The notes under the pieces were generated by a model that was given only the letters and a program-made list of their open reading frames with translations, searched no databases and had not been told where the DNA came from. Both the position numbers and the translations under genes were made by a program. A stretch of DNA of 64,000 bases from Gibbula magus (Eukaryota > Mollusca > Gastropoda > Trochida > Trochidae), in the NCBI GenBank assembly GCA_936450465.1, contig OW388302.1, positions 59,804,328 to 59,868,327 on the forward strand, in the 5' to 3' direction. This document shows positions 10,863-22,263 of the stretch, piece by piece; position 1 is the first letter of the stretch; each line of letters begins with the position of its first letter.

Positions 10863-10989
10863 CGTATAAATTTGTTGCTTCGTATTTAATTAGTTTCTAG
10901 AGATCATTCAAATCGGAGTACGCCTGCCCGCTATGCAAAGAGGGCGTACCCCCCATTAGTATGTGATTCTCTTTCCAGAACAGACAACA

Positions 10990-12096
10990 CAGCGAAACAA
11001 AGCCAAAAAGATGGACAGGAGGATAAGAGAACGAGAAGAGCCAGGGAGCCCAGTGGAGGAGGAGATGGAAGTGACCTTCTACCGGGAGGAGACGGTACAG
11101 GAGCAGCTGCTCTCGTTCGCCATACCTAGCGGACTCACCGAAGGGATCGCCACAATCACATGGGTCCAGAGAGAGGTTATAACCAGGGGTGGACTGGGGA
11201 GGATGAGAGATATGGTGTCCCCAGTGAGGACGAGGCACCAGAAGCCAGGACCTGGGCCCAGGAAAGGTTTGCCAATCGGGAGGGCCCCAGCAGCCGAGAT
11301 TCTGTGGAAGACAAGCCCCCCTACTTCTTACTAACATTTTCTAATTTTTTTAAATATTAATTACAGTAACGACAATGCACGGGATGCTTTTTACATTGAC
11401 TAGGTACTTTTATATTTGTTCTTAATATCTATTTTCTTATGAAAAAGTATAATGTTCATTTGTAATTCATGTTATACATATGTAATAAACTTATGATTTA
11501 TTGAAAATGGGTATCATGATAAAATTAAGCTAAATACATTATCATGTTTTAAAATGGTTTAGTTATGATTTTAAATGCATTGTTACATGTTGTAATTTCC
11601 AGTGAACAGGAGCTCATGCAGTATGTGGATGAGATTGAGGTATGTTAAACTTTTCCTAATTGTTGTTTTTTCTTTTAAAATTGATTTATCAAATCATTTT
11701 CCCCTCTAACATGTTTCTCGAATAACATTTTTTGTGGGATACAATATGTTATTCATCTTTGCTAAAAATGAATGATTTGTAAGTATGTATCATAATTATA
11801 GCAAGAGCAACAGAAGGCGATATAGGTACAGCCCACCCCCTCCTGTGGAGGAGTGGCTCCAAAATCCTGAGGAAAGGTTGACAAGTTTGGAGATGCTCCT
11901 AGCTTTGTAAGTTTCAATACTTTATTTTTAAAGACAAACTCCTAATATGTAATTGAAAAAATATTTTTAAAAAGTAATGAAATAAATAACTTCCGCCAAT
12001 TGAAAAATTAATCATAACTTGCTCTTGTTTTCATTTTTTTTTCAGGATGGACAGGTTCATGCCTACGGAATCAAAAAAAATATACGCCCCCTGAAT
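10990..12096 (+). pseudogene. Unknown charged protein, probably four exons, one stop
   Basis: Not a family I recognise. The likely frame starts after TTTCCAG near 10980, is Arg/Glu/Gly-rich (EPSGGGDGSDLLPGG), meets a TAG near 11129, and continues from 11160 as MGPERGYNQGWTGEDERYG to about 11327. Possible further exons with good borders: about 11603-11640 (GAG|GTATG donor); 11802-11907 (SPPPPVEEWLQNPEERLTSL, donor TT|GTAAGT); and 12045-12094 (ATGGACAGG to TGA). A diverged copy of the first exon at 21820-21966 preserves the same frame (EEPSGGDVGEPIPREDG), which supports coding. It may belong to a mobile element. Confidence 0.35.
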
Positions 12097-12840
12097 AAAA
12101 TATTTGGGGCCCAATAGAATAATCCCGTTTGTAGTTGGTTTTCAATCAAAATTTCAATTACAACAGGAATACATTTTCTTGAGGCTTCCATATAAGCATC
12201 TGAGATCTATGATACAAAACCATCGCCATTGAGGTCAAGAAGAATACTTGTATGTGAAATGACATGCTGGGACGATTTTCTATAATACAAGAAGGTATGA
12301 TTTGTACTATAGCATTTCTTCCTAAGGTATGTACTTACCTTGACAAATGGCTGCCTGGGATCTTCAAAGTTTTGGGTTTTTCTGTAGCTGTCTATGACGG
12401 AAATGCAATCTTCAACAGTCAAAAAAATTGTGGAAAAGAATGGGCTTTTATAGTTGTTTTTGATAGGGTCTAAAGGTCAACTGACTAAATTATTCTGTGA
12501 TACAGGATGTGGCTACTTTAGGATACATGTTGTGACAGGTGTAAAGGTTTCCTGCTTGTCAGAGTTTTACCACAAACAGGATGTGCCCACTTCTAGGTAA
12601 TTCTATTTTTGTCATTTTTGTGACAGGTAAAACGTCCAGCTGCCTGCATGTAATATTTTAAACAAAAAACAGGATGTTCCTACTTGAGGATATTGGTAGA
12701 TAATTTTCGTGGATTAACTCGCAAGTTAATTGTGCTTGATGGATTCCAGTTACACTCAGTAAGAATTACAGTACATTTATAGCACCGCGACGAAGGAAAA
12801 AAGACATAATGGACAAAAGAGTACAAGAGCCGAAAGGGGA
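12097..12840. other. Intergenic, no gene seen
   Basis: AT-rich. Contains a loose repetition of ACAGGATGTG..TAC near 12500-12690 (three occurrences) but no coding signal. Confidence 0.5.
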
Positions 12841-13922
12841 GGGTGAGTGAGTGAGTTATTGTTTAACGCCGCTTCGGCAGTATTGCAGCCATTAGCGGCG
12901 AGATATTTAATTTATTAGCCTAATTTAAAAAAGAAAATTGCTATTGAAAAACAGAACACGGCACGAAGGCCGTAAAAACATCAGCGTATTATCACAAGTT
13001 GAATAAAAGCTGATAATGAAAAGTTAAAATTTACAATTTGTCAATAAGGTGTAGTGAAGTCCTGAAGACCCCAAGACAAAGCCTGAGACACTGATGGTGG
13101 ATAGTATCTAACATTTTGATGTAAGAGGGGCGGGCGGAACCATAAATTATGGATCCATAATCCAATTTGGAACGGATGAGTGATCGATAGAAATGAAGAA
13201 GAGTTTCTTCATCTCCACCCCATTTATTATTTGAAACGACCTTTAAAAGGTCTAATGCCTTTAAGCATTTAGCTTTAAGGCTTTTAATGTGTGGGATAAA
13301 TGATAATTTACTATCAAATGTAATTGGATTGGAGTTTAATCTAGAAATAGTTCTGGATCTTGGTGCATTTTGCGCATATTGCAAAAATGCACACAAGATG
13401 TTTAAGCTTTGGAAAATTTGAAGCCGTTTTCCAACGACCATTGAGTGAGTGAGCGAGTTGGGATTAACGCCGCTTTCAAGAGTATTTCACTTATATCGCG
13501 GCTGCTAGTATTACAGCAGGGAGAAAGCCCGCAACGCCATGTGGTTATGCATTGCGGTGAAACCTGCGAGCAACGGCTGGAACTAGCGAACCATGGGTGG
13601 TACTGCACTGAAATTCAGTGTAGCATTGCACCCAAACCTTACTGCGTGTAGAACAGTTCTCTACTGCAGACAAAGTTGCCGTGCCCCTGGCGGGATTCGA
13701 ACCCCGGACCTCTTGATCCGAAGCCGAACACGCTAACCACTGCGCTATCCCGCCCCGTCAACGACCATTGATGGATTTTATTGAGGCAGAGTTGCAATTG
13801 GCGCTCGATTGATGGCATATTTTTACCTCTGCAGGAAACTCCAAAATCGTCCACAAAAAGTGAACCATCTGTATGGTCATTTAAGACTTTAGCCAAGCTG
13901 TTGATTTTGATGCTAAATAATT
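12841..13922 (-). pseudogene. LINE-A copy 2, 3' half: RT active-site region and 3' UTR
   Basis: On minus, about 13915-13772 carries GSLFVDDFGVSC, the YxDD catalytic box of RT (FVDD). A SINE interrupts at 13445-13758, and 13441-13060 continues with FDSKLSFIPHIKSLK and LDYGSIIYGSARPSYIKMLD (RT thumb). It then jumps by an internal deletion to the last residues HLIDKL and the 3' UTR ending in (ACTC)n. The missing RT N-terminal half is at 19704-21814: the two halves are one copy, split by the Ngaro-like element. Confidence 0.88.
13445..13758 (-). mobile_element. tRNA-derived SINE, 314 bp, 13-bp TSD
   Basis: CAACGACCATTGA flanks it at 13432-13444 and 13759-13771. The tRNA-like head is at the right end, with A box TAGCGCAGTGG and B box GGTTCGAATCC on minus. 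The anticodon-loop-like CTTCGGA resembles tRNA-Arg(TCG). The tail ends GGCGTTAATCCCAACTCGCTC. Confidence 0.95.
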
Positions 13923-13925
13923 ACA

Positions 13926-13944
13926 TTTAGCGATATTCGCTAAA
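13926..13944. repeat. Palindrome at left edge of the retroelement
   Basis: TTTAGCGA TAT TCGCTAAA: 8-bp arms around 3 bp, located within 10 bp of the insertion junction. It could be part of the element's terminus. Confidence 0.7.
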
Positions 13945-14217
13945 TTTATGTTATGGGGAGCTGTCACAAAACACATGTTATACCCATCACACACTCGCGC
14001 AATGTAAACAAATAACACAACTTCCGCTACAGCCTCGCTTTCAAACACAACTTACTTCCTATACGTCACTTCCTTTCTCTGTGCTGTCTCTCCATCATAC
14101 ACACGTGTTTTCTCTATCTCTTTGCTAACTTTCCTCTCGCTTTCCCTCTCTAGCTTTCTCTTCCCCTTCAGTAGGTTCATTCTTCTGCTTTCGTCTCGTC
14201 TTTATCATCATATCATC

Positions 14218-15246
14218 ATGCCACCCAAGCGATCGGCTGCCATCAACCATAAGCTGATTAACAGACAGGCCAAGTCGGCACGGATCGCCCAACCACGTGG
14301 GGGGGAGACATCGACAACGGGGGGTAGGGTCGCAGAACCCGTCAACTCGACACCGCCTCCCCCAATAGCTTCAGGTAATAATTTTAATTATTTCCCAATC
14401 ATTGACTGTTCGGCTCCAATTGATATTAATTCCAATGCTTTCCTTAATCAAAACATCGCTCCACAGATTCAAGACCCAATTTTCCTACAAAACCTATCCA
14501 ATCAACAATCGCCAATGCATAACACACAATCACAAACGGAGAAACTGGGTGATTCGGTCAAGACAGCTTTAAGAGACAAGATACAGAAAGGAGAATTTGT
14601 GGAATTTAGGTCCCTCCTCCCCATTGAAGGTGAACAGTTCACAGAAAATGTGAAATTCTCCATGGAACTAGATGCTACAGGCCAGGTAGTATTCAAGCCA
14701 AACACACAGGAAACAAAACCACTCAGCATCGGCCAATGGACCTCCTCTTTTCACACCTAAATGAGTGTTTATTTGGAATCCCACCCAACAAAAGTGCAAG
14801 ACATGCTCACATATGCAGAGACAATAAGGGGGGCAGCAGCTCGATTTGGGGGCAATGCATGGTCACGATATGACATACAGTTTAGACGTCGGATGGAGAG
14901 GTACCCGACAAGGTCATGGGGCGGGATTGACAGTCACCTGTGGTTGCAGCTCATGTTGCCAAACCAACAAAAATCAACCTCGGCAAATAGCACTACACAG
15001 GGCTTTTCAAATTTCAAGCAAGCTTCGCGCCCAAATCAACAGCGAGATTTACCCTGCTGGGATTTTAACACCAAGGGATGCCACAGACAGAACTGCCTAT
15101 TCACCCATAAATGTACCACCTGCAATCGTTTTGGCCACAGCTCAATTACTTGCTTTCAGGCAAAAGGGGGAAAGCCTGCCCCAACAACAAACCAGGTTGA
15201 TGCAAGACAAGCCCGACGTGGCCACTATGGCAACAACACCAATTAA
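14218..15246 (+). pseudogene. Gag-like ORF of the Ngaro/DIRS-like element
   Basis: Starts MPPKRSAAINHKL, with a basic and Pro-rich N-terminus. An in-frame TAA at 14758-14760 interrupts it, and the frame continues unbroken from 14761 (MSVYLESHPTKVQDMLTY) to 15246. Near the end is a Cys/His cluster: CWDFNTKGC, CLFTHKCTTCNRFGHSSITC. This cluster is characteristic of the gag-like ORF of DIRS/Ngaro elements and probably binds RNA. The end overlaps the RT frame by tens of bases in another frame, as in other members. The stop looks like a single nonsense change. Confidence 0.75.
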
Positions 15247-16834
15247 ATTAACACAGCTAACAAAATTTCTTCACTGCTACAAACAAACTCAACCAAAGGA
15301 CAGCATCGCACTTTTTCAAGGTTTTTCTGAAGGTTTTAATTTACAGTACACTGGCCCACAAGGTCCCAGAGAGTCAAAAAACTTAAAGTCAGCTATAGCA
15401 CAGCCACGGGTGGTTCAAGTCAAGTTAAACAAGGAGGTTCAAGCAGGTCGCATGGCAGGACCTTTCAAAAAACTACCAATCAAGAATTTAATCACATCAC
15501 CAATCGGTCTAGTCCCAAAAAAGGCTTCACGAGACGGTGTGGCTGATTTCCGCCTTATACACCATTTGTCTTATCCAGAGGGACAGTCGATTACCCACTA
15601 TATACCTACAGAGCATTGTTCAGTTCATTACAGCACCTTCGACGAGGCAGTACAAATGATACAACGACTGGGCAACGGTACATTCATCGCAAAGTTTGAC
15701 ATAAAATCAGCTTTAAGGCTTCTACCAGTTTCTCAACAGCAATTTCAACTTCTGGGCATCAAATTTCAAGGTCAATACTACGTAGACAAGTGCCTTCCCT
15801 TTGGCTGCTCAATATCTTGCGCACTGTTTGAAAAGTTCAGCACTTTCTTGGAATGGGCAATAAAAAAGAGCACAGCTTCCAATTCAGTCTCTCATTACTT
15901 GGATGATTTTATAATGGCGGCAACAACCCATCAACAATGTGAGGATATGCTTGTCAAGTCACTCAGTTTGCTCTCACAACTAGGTGTTCCAGTTGCACAA
16001 GAAAAAACGGTTACACCTACAACATGTTTAGACTACCTTGGCTTCACCATTGATACAAGTAGAGGAGAGATCAGAGTACCGGATGATAAGCTGCGGGATC
16101 TACAGCAACAGTTAACAATCTTGGTATCAACAACAAGTAAAAAGACTACACTCAAGACGCTTCAGTCAATTGTGGGCAAGCTCAATTTTATTTGCAAGGC
16201 AATACCTATGGGCAGGCCCTTCCTGCGTAGGTTAATAGATGCGCAAAGCGGAGCTACAAGACCAAACCACAGAATACGACTTACCCAAGGCATTCGCAAG
16301 GATATCGAAACATGGCTCAGATTTCTTCAACACTTCAATGGCAAATCAATATTCAGAAAAACAGACTGGCTCAGTACGGAAACAGTACAGCTATACTCGG
16401 ACGCAGCAGGGAGCAAAGGCTTTGCAGCATATTTTCAAGGACATTGGACAAATGGGGAATGGCCAACAGAATGGGCCGAAAAAGGGTGGCTTAGAGACAT
16501 TACCTTGCTGGAGATTTTCCCAATCACCCTCGCCATACAGATTTGGGGGCAGCAGCTGTCAAACAACAACATTCTCTTCTACTGCGACAACCAGGCAGTG
16601 GTCAGCATAATAAACAAGCAGACAGCTAAGAAAAAAAAGGTAATGTTTCTCCTTCGCCGTTTAGTTTTATTATGCTTAAAATTTAACATATATTTTAAAG
16701 CTAAATACATTCCCACGCATGACAACATTATTGCTGACGCACTTTCGAGATTTCAGTGGACCAGATTCAGAGCGGCGGCACCGGAAGCAGATCTGCTACC
16801 TACACCAATCCCGCAGGAGGCCTTGGACATTTGA
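15180..16834 (+). CDS. Reverse transcriptase/RNase H of Ngaro/DIRS-like element
   Basis: Copies element RNA to DNA. Visible RT blocks: ITSPIGLVPKK..DFRLIHHLSYP; FDIKSALRLLPV (first catalytic Asp); LPFGCSISCALFEKF; and YLDDF (catalytic DD). RNase H follows: VQLYSDAAGSKGFAAYFQ (D), LLEIFPITLA (E), FYCDNQAVVSI (D), HDNIIADALSRF (D). All expected catalytic acidic residues are present and the frame is uninterrupted over about 550 codons. The open frame extends upstream to 14846, but that part is a shadow of gag. The RT sequence is of the DIRS/Ngaro kind rather than LTR or LINE. Confidence 0.88.
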
Positions 16835-17720
16835 CGGTGGAAGTGGACAGGTTGATAGAGGCATCGATGGCAACCAGCACTTGGAGGACATATACAACTT
16901 TCGCACCACATATGGTTTGGCTAGGGTATGGCCGGTACCAATTGACCAACTTTTGCAATTTATTGGTCACATGTCACTTACTGGTAAGTCCCCTTCCACA
17001 GCAAAAACATATATATCTGCTATAACAACTTACCATAACCTCCATAATTTGCAAGCTAATACAAACCATTTTCTTGTCCAGAAAGCTTTGTCAGGGATGT
17101 CACGTCTCACCCCAAGGCAGGATGTCAGACAGCCGATTACTGTACAGATGCTCGCACAAATCACCGCAACTTTGGGTACAGTATGCACTAATAGTTATGA
17201 AAATTTGCTTTTCAGGGCTGCATACTTGCTAACATTCTTCGGTTTTTTCAGAGTTGGCGAAATGGTGGCATTATCTAACAAGGACAGTTCAAACCTGGCC
17301 TGCCTGCTCTCGGACATCAAACTAGGCGTTAACAAGGCAGGCGTCATTATCAACTTGCGGCAGTCCAAAACAGATCAGCATGGCAAGGGGACAAACATCA
17401 TAATCCAAGCAGCTCCAAACTCGCCACTCTGCCCAGTCAGCGCACTCACCGCCTACCTCGATGCTAGACCACAAGGTTATCCTTTATTGTTTGTTCACTT
17501 TAATGGCTCACCGTTAACCAGATTTCAATTTCAGGCTGTACTCAAGCGGGCCATAACATCACTTCCAGGACACTCGCACGCTTATAATTATTCTACACAT
17601 TCCTTTCGTATAGGGGCAGCAACCACTGCCGCGATGCGTGGCCTTAGTGGGGGGCAGATGGAACTCCAGCGCTTATTTATCCTATATTCGCATTCCTAAA
17701 ATTATTTAACCTCAATACAC
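16780..17720 (+). pseudogene. Tyrosine recombinase of Ngaro/DIRS-like element, frameshifted
   Basis: Integrates circular element DNA by site-specific strand exchange. The N-terminal SAM-like part (DRLIEASMATSTWRTYTTF) starts in one frame. At about 16900-16925 the reading moves to the frame of VWPVPIDQLLQFIGHMSLTG. Catalytic residues seen: Arg in FFRVGEMV, a Lys in QSKTDQHGKG, and His-x-x-Arg in THSFRIGAA. The tyrosine motif (GRWNSSAYLSYIRIP) is present only in another frame, at about 17652-17700, after a short deletion in GGCCTTAGTGGGGGG. Two breaks therefore make it inactive. Confidence 0.8.
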
Positions 17721-17734
17721 ATGCTTACTCCTAT

Positions 17735-18257
17735 ACTCTATGCTTCAGCCTGGTTCCTCGGGGACAGCTACTTAGCCCGACTTCAGAAGTCAACTGCGAC
17801 TCACGGCGGCAGAACGGCGATTGCCTGGTCAGCAAAAGGTGGGATGAGGTGGTCTGGATTGCGTCAGCGGGTCAATCAACTCTTGGCTGCAGGGGGAAGT
17901 CACCCGTAGTTCATCCTCATTCACCTGGGATCGAACGACCTCTGCACCACTACGTCCAAGGACCTGTTTGACGACATCAACCTGGACCTCCTCTACATCA
18001 AGCTACGATGCCCGAACACAGTGCTGGTCTGGTCGTCGCTGCTGCCGAGGCTCTTCTGGAGGGGGGCTAAGAACACAACCGCTATTGAAGACAAGCGGAA
18101 GAAGCTGAAACGGAGGATCGCCAACCTTGTGCGAAGCTTGGGGGGCAAGTTGATGTCGTACACCATATCGCAGGAGATGTACTGCAGGGATGGGGTCCAC
18201 CTCAACACCATCGGCATGTCAGCTTTTTGGGAGAAGATCGCTCGTGCTGTATGTTGA
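17735..18257 (+). pseudogene. SGNH-hydrolase-like ORF, one in-frame stop
   Basis: The frame begins WFLGDSYLARLQKST (block I, GDS with the nucleophile Ser). It meets TAG at 17907-17909, then continues in the same frame with ILIHLGSNDLCTT (GSND, oxyanion Asn) and ends DGVHLNTIGMSAFWEKI, where Asp and His fit block V (DxxH). Ser, Asn, Asp and His are therefore all present. SGNH esterase-like ORFs are known from some Ngaro elements and from CR1 ORF1; the role is unknown. It directly follows the recombinase. Confidence 0.68.
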
Positions 18258-20543
18258 TTTCCGCGTTCAGCATGACCCCAAGCATGTCGAGGGCACCTAT
18301 TCCTGTTGTACAGTCTATTACGCTAATTTAACCTTTTAAGGTGTGTGAAATGTGTCTCGCTGCATATTAGCTCCAATTTCTATTCAATCTCATTTCCCAT
18401 AACAATATCAACCAATATTACAATGTATTTAAATTCAATATTCAATTTACCAATGCAAATCAATGTATATTTGCTATATCACCTTATAGCTTAATTTAAT
18501 ATCATTAATCCATTATCCCCATTGCAAAGTTCTACTTGTATCCTTTATGTTGATTCGTGTAAAGGACATACAATACTACATATTTTCAACATTCATCTAT
18601 TCTATGCATATATATCACATAATTCTCATAACTGTGATAACTGTGTGCCTGTGATATTCATCTCCTCCAACGCCATTGATTCATGTGTCTGTGACTAACT
18701 GAGGTGACATACCTCCCTCAATAATCTGTGAACTGTGTACCGATTCAGCTTCCAAGGACAAAGCTTATGGACATTCTTGGAATATCCAAATGAGTACAAC
18801 ATGGACTGTGCTATCAATAATCAACAGTGTTTACAGCAATATTCCTTGTTGTGGAACCAAAACAACTCTTATAATTTAATCTCAGGCAAAACTGAGATCC
18901 TATAATATACTGTGTATTATTACTTGACTCTTGCATTACTAACTTCAACGTCATTCCACCACCATTATCACCTTAATATCTTCATTTTATCATGTATCAA
19001 CTAGGCATAATTTAATTGCATAAACCTGGCTGGCCGCTAATGGCGCTAAACTTTATTATGCATAATTCCCTGGTGCTAACATGTATCCTCTTCTTCCTCC
19101 TTTGTCTTCTTCTGTATCCCTTTTCAGGTTCCTTCCCCACACATCGTCTTCAATCCCCAACACTCTCATACATACACTGCAGGCATCCACACTTCACACA
19201 TCCTCACAAACACAACACTACACATTCAGTAACTGCACAGTGTGGCTGACGGGCCTGCCTCTCCAACAAATATCGGTGAGGGTGGCCCGTTTGGCTTGGC
19301 ATCAGCCGGCCTTGGTATGGTTCTTGGGGTAACCCATTAGCCCAAAGCTTCCCCTGCTGACATCCGTTGGGGTTGTGTATAATACACCTTGGCTTGCTAC
19401 CGCCCGCGTTTTGGCAAATGCTACTCACGCTGCTTCATCCCACGCTTCGGGAAATTAGGCTGCTTAGCGTGAGACCTCGCCACTGTCACCCTCACTGTGC
19501 CCTATTAATCCACAACACATCTTGTTCATTATTTACTTCATGCCCCACCCTGCCGGCCCCGGGTGGAGGGTGGCAGCGACTCGCGGTGCCCGAGCCAAGT
19601 TAACTTCACTTCTTTACCATATAAAGCCGGGGATCCGAGTGCCGCTGCCTCCCGCCGCCTCTGGGCCCGTGGGGTTCTTCTTATTCTTGGGAGGTCTCCA
19701 CATAATGTGACAGATAAAATGCTACCTTGTGGGACAGCCATTTCTTGATCAAAGAAATCAGAAAGGGTGGAGCCCACGCGCACTTTAAATTGGCGATCAT
19801 GTAAAAAATTGGAAATAAAATGAGGCATACGACCTCGCAAGCCAAATTCAAATAAATATTTAAGGATGCCATGCTTCCATGTAGTGTCGTAAGTTTTTTC
19901 TAAGTCGAAAAAGATAGACACAGCATGTTGTTTGTTAATAAATGCATCACGAATAAATGATTCTAAACGAACAAGATGATCAGTGGTACTAAGTTGTTTG
20001 CGGAAACCACATTGAATATCAGTTAGTAATTTATTAGTTTCCAAGTACCAAACTAGACGATCATTGATCATCCGTTCCATAGTTTTACATACACAACTTG
20101 TTAAGGCTATAGGACGGTAGTTGGAAGGGTCTGTATGATCCTTCCCAGGTTTTGGGATTGGCACAATAGTAGCATTGTGTCAACAAGATGGAAGTTCACC
20201 TGTTTCCCATATATGATTAAATACCTGAAGTAGAACCTCAAGGCAAGGTTCCGGTAAATGTTTTAAAAGCTGATTATGGATTTCATCAGGGCCAGTTGCT
20301 GTATCATGAGCTTTAGAAAGTGCAGTTTTCAGCTCTGAGAAGTGTTCATTATAATCTTCTCCATTGTCAGATTTGAAATTAAGTGGTCGTTTTTCCTGTA
20401 CCTTTTGGTACTTTTGGAAAGCAGGGACATAATTTGCAGATGAAGAATTTTTAGAGATTGTTTCAGCCAACTCATTGGCAATGTCAGATTTTGATGTAAG
20501 AAGGTTATCATTGACCTTTAAGATGTTTTATTGTAGATTTGGA

Positions 20544-20796
20544 GGTGGTGAGGTGAGTTAGGGTTTAACGCCGCTTTCAAGATTATTTCACTTATATCGC
20601 GGCTGCTAGTATTACGGCAGGGAGAAAGCCCGCAACGCCATGTGGCTATGCATTGCGGTGAAACCTGCGAGCAACGGCTGGAACTAGCGAACCATGGGTG
20701 GTACTGCACTGAAATTCAGTGTAGCATTGCACCCAAACCTGACTGCGTGTAGAACAGTTCTCTACTGCAGACAAAGTTGCCGTGCCCCTGGCGGGA
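20544..20796 (-). mobile_element. tRNA-SINE, 5' truncated in its head, 12-bp TSD
   Basis: TGTAGATTTGGA at 20532-20543 and 20797-20808. The homologous LINE copy 1 keeps the uninterrupted site near 2328-2340. The tRNA-like part is cut off after GCCAGGGGCA. Confidence 0.96.
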
Positions 20797-21077
20797 TGTA
20801 GATTTGGAACCTTTACCTTTAATTCTACTAATCATATTCCAGACTTTGCTGATAGGTGTTCTGGAATTGATCTTAGAGACATAGCCTCTCCAAGATTCGC
20901 GTTTTTGTTGGTTGACTGTGCGTCGAGCTTTAGCTCGTGCCTTGCGACAATTATCTAAGTTAATTCTTGTAGGTCGTTTACTGACCTTGTGCGTTCAGCT
21001 TTTTTACGTGCCTTAATGGCAGTATCGCAGGTTTCATTAAACCAAACCATGGCTTGTGAATGCGTGGATTTGCCGAG

Positions 21078-21180
21078 TGAGTGAGTGAGCGAGTTATTGT
21101 TTAACGCTGCTTCGGCAGTATTGCAGCCATTAGCGGCGAGATATTTAATTTATTAGCCTAATTTATAAAAGAAAATTGCT
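21078..21180 (-). mobile_element. LINE-A 3' end insertion, 103 bp, 12-bp TSD
   Basis: GGATTTGCCGAG at 21066-21077 and 21181-21192. The empty site is visible in LINE-A copy 1 near 2507-2522. A LINE-A end has thus inserted into an older LINE-A. Confidence 0.96.
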
Positions 21181-21814
21181 GGATTTGCCGAGGTTTTAGG
21201 AATAGTTTCAGTTGCTATATCAATGAGACCTTTAGAAAAGGCCTCAACAGGATCAGTTGCATTGACTATTTCATCATATATAATATGTTCAAGGCAGAGG
21301 GTAGAAAATGTACCCCAATCAGCCTTGGAAAATTTCCAACGAGGATTGTGCTCCTCGGGAAAAGGTGATGAGGGTTCTAATACAATGGGGAAGTGGTCGC
21401 TCCCACATGTATCCTCATGGACTGACCATGAAAAGTCATGTAAAAGGGATGCATCAGTTACTGATAAATCTATAGCTGTATATGATCCTGTAGCAGGATG
21501 TAGATATGTGTTTGAACCATCATTGAATAGACATAAATCATTTTGGGTGAGGAAACTTTCGATAATTTTACCCCTAGAGTCTAGGGTATTACTACCCCAG
21601 AGGGAATTGTGACCTTTGAAGTCACCCATGATAATAAAAGGTTTAGGTAATTGGGTAACAAGTTGATCAAGATATTTTATAGTAAGATCTTGAGATGGTG
21701 GAATATATAAAGAACAAAGAGTTAAAAGTTTTGAATACTGACAAGCTGACAGCTACAGCTTGTAATTGTGTTTTTAATGGAATTAATCTGTGGATAATTC
21801 AATCACGTACGAAA

Positions 21815-21967
21815 GGGGAGAAGCCGAGGAGCCCAGTGGAGGAGATGTAGGTGAACCTATACCGAGAGAAGATGGTACGAGAGCTGCTCACCGTCCCCCA
21901 CAGCCTATTCCCGGACGGGATAGCCACCAGCGTTAAGTGGTCACGAGGGGTGGACTGGGGAGAATGA
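21815..21967 (+). pseudogene. Fragment of the unknown charged gene (paralogue of 10990-11180)
   Basis: Frame EEPSGGDVGEPIPREDGTRA aligns with EPSGGGDGSDLLPGGDGTGA at 11 kb. It ends GGGGTGGACTGGGGAGAATGA, where the next SINE begins. Confidence 0.45.
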
Positions 21968-22254
21968 AAGCCGCTTTCAAGATTATTTACTTATATCTCG
22001 GTTGCTAGTATTATGGCAGGGAGAAAGCCTGCAATGCCATGTGGCTATGCACTGCGGTGAAATCTGCAAGCAGCGGCTGGAACTAGTGAAGCATGGGGTG
22101 GTACTGCGCTGAAGTTCAGTGTAGCATTGTACCCAAACCTTACTGCGTGTAGAACAGTTCTCTACTGCAAAGTTGCCGTGCCCCTTGCGTGATTCGAACC
22201 CCGGACCTCTTGATCCGAAAGCCGAACCCGCTAACCACTGCGCGATCCCACCCC
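21968..22254 (-). mobile_element. tRNA-SINE, older diverged copy
   Basis: Same order as the family: CGCTTTCAAG..ATATC, then CAGGGAGAAAGCC, ending in a head with GATTCGAACCCCGG. Several substitutions; no clear TSD. Confidence 0.85.
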
Positions 22255-22263
22255 CGTGTTTTA

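Larger units (their letters stand above)
6978..10920 (+). mobile_element. OB-fold repeat, copy 1 (interrupted)
   Basis: 6978-8055 and 10505-10918 are homologous, in the same order, to the reverse complement of 61655-60530 and 60480-60065. The shared end is TGTAGCTGCCCCAT and the shared inner end is GATCATTCAAATCGG. Between the two blocks this copy carries about 2.4 kb of extra DNA, including the TIR array at 8169-9625 and a LINE-A end at 9992. 6978-8168 has no gene that I can see. The class of this repeat is unknown. Confidence 0.7.
13923..19703 (+). mobile_element. Ngaro/DIRS-like tyrosine-recombinase retrotransposon
   Basis: Order: gag-like, RT/RNase H, tyrosine recombinase, SGNH-like ORF. 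There is no aspartate DDE integrase and no methyltransferase ORF, which favours Ngaro over DIRS1. It sits inside LINE-A RT: ATAAT occurs at both junctions (near 13917-13921 and 19704-19708) and only once in the expected empty site. I could not identify the split direct repeats expected of Ngaro. 18258-19703 has no ORF I trust; 19230-19690 is GC-rich and is probably the 3' terminal region. All ORFs carry breaks. Confidence 0.8.
19704..21814 (-). pseudogene. LINE-A copy 2, 5' half: endonuclease and RT N-terminal half
   Basis: On minus: EN motifs at 21629 onward (GDFKGHNSLWG, CGSDHFPI), a linker, then 20470-20180 (TATGPDEIHNQLLKHLP) and 20164-19704 (IPKPGKD, NYRPIALTSCVCKTMER, FDLEKTYDTTW with the first catalytic Asp, VPQGSILSVTL). 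It stops at the retroelement junction, and the rest of RT is at 13915-12841. Two insertions (20544-20796 and 21078-21180) and a TGA near 20177 also interrupt it. The left end at about 21814 abuts a fragment of the unknown gene seen at 11 kb. Confidence 0.88.

Noticed and set aside
13680..13758. Functional tRNA-Arg(TCG) gene
   Set aside because: The sequence is the head of a repeated SINE with TSD, with substitutions in stems; many copies in the window.
19016..19710. Short ORFs in the retroelement 3' region
   Set aside because: No motif, no conservation visible; probably non-coding terminal sequence.
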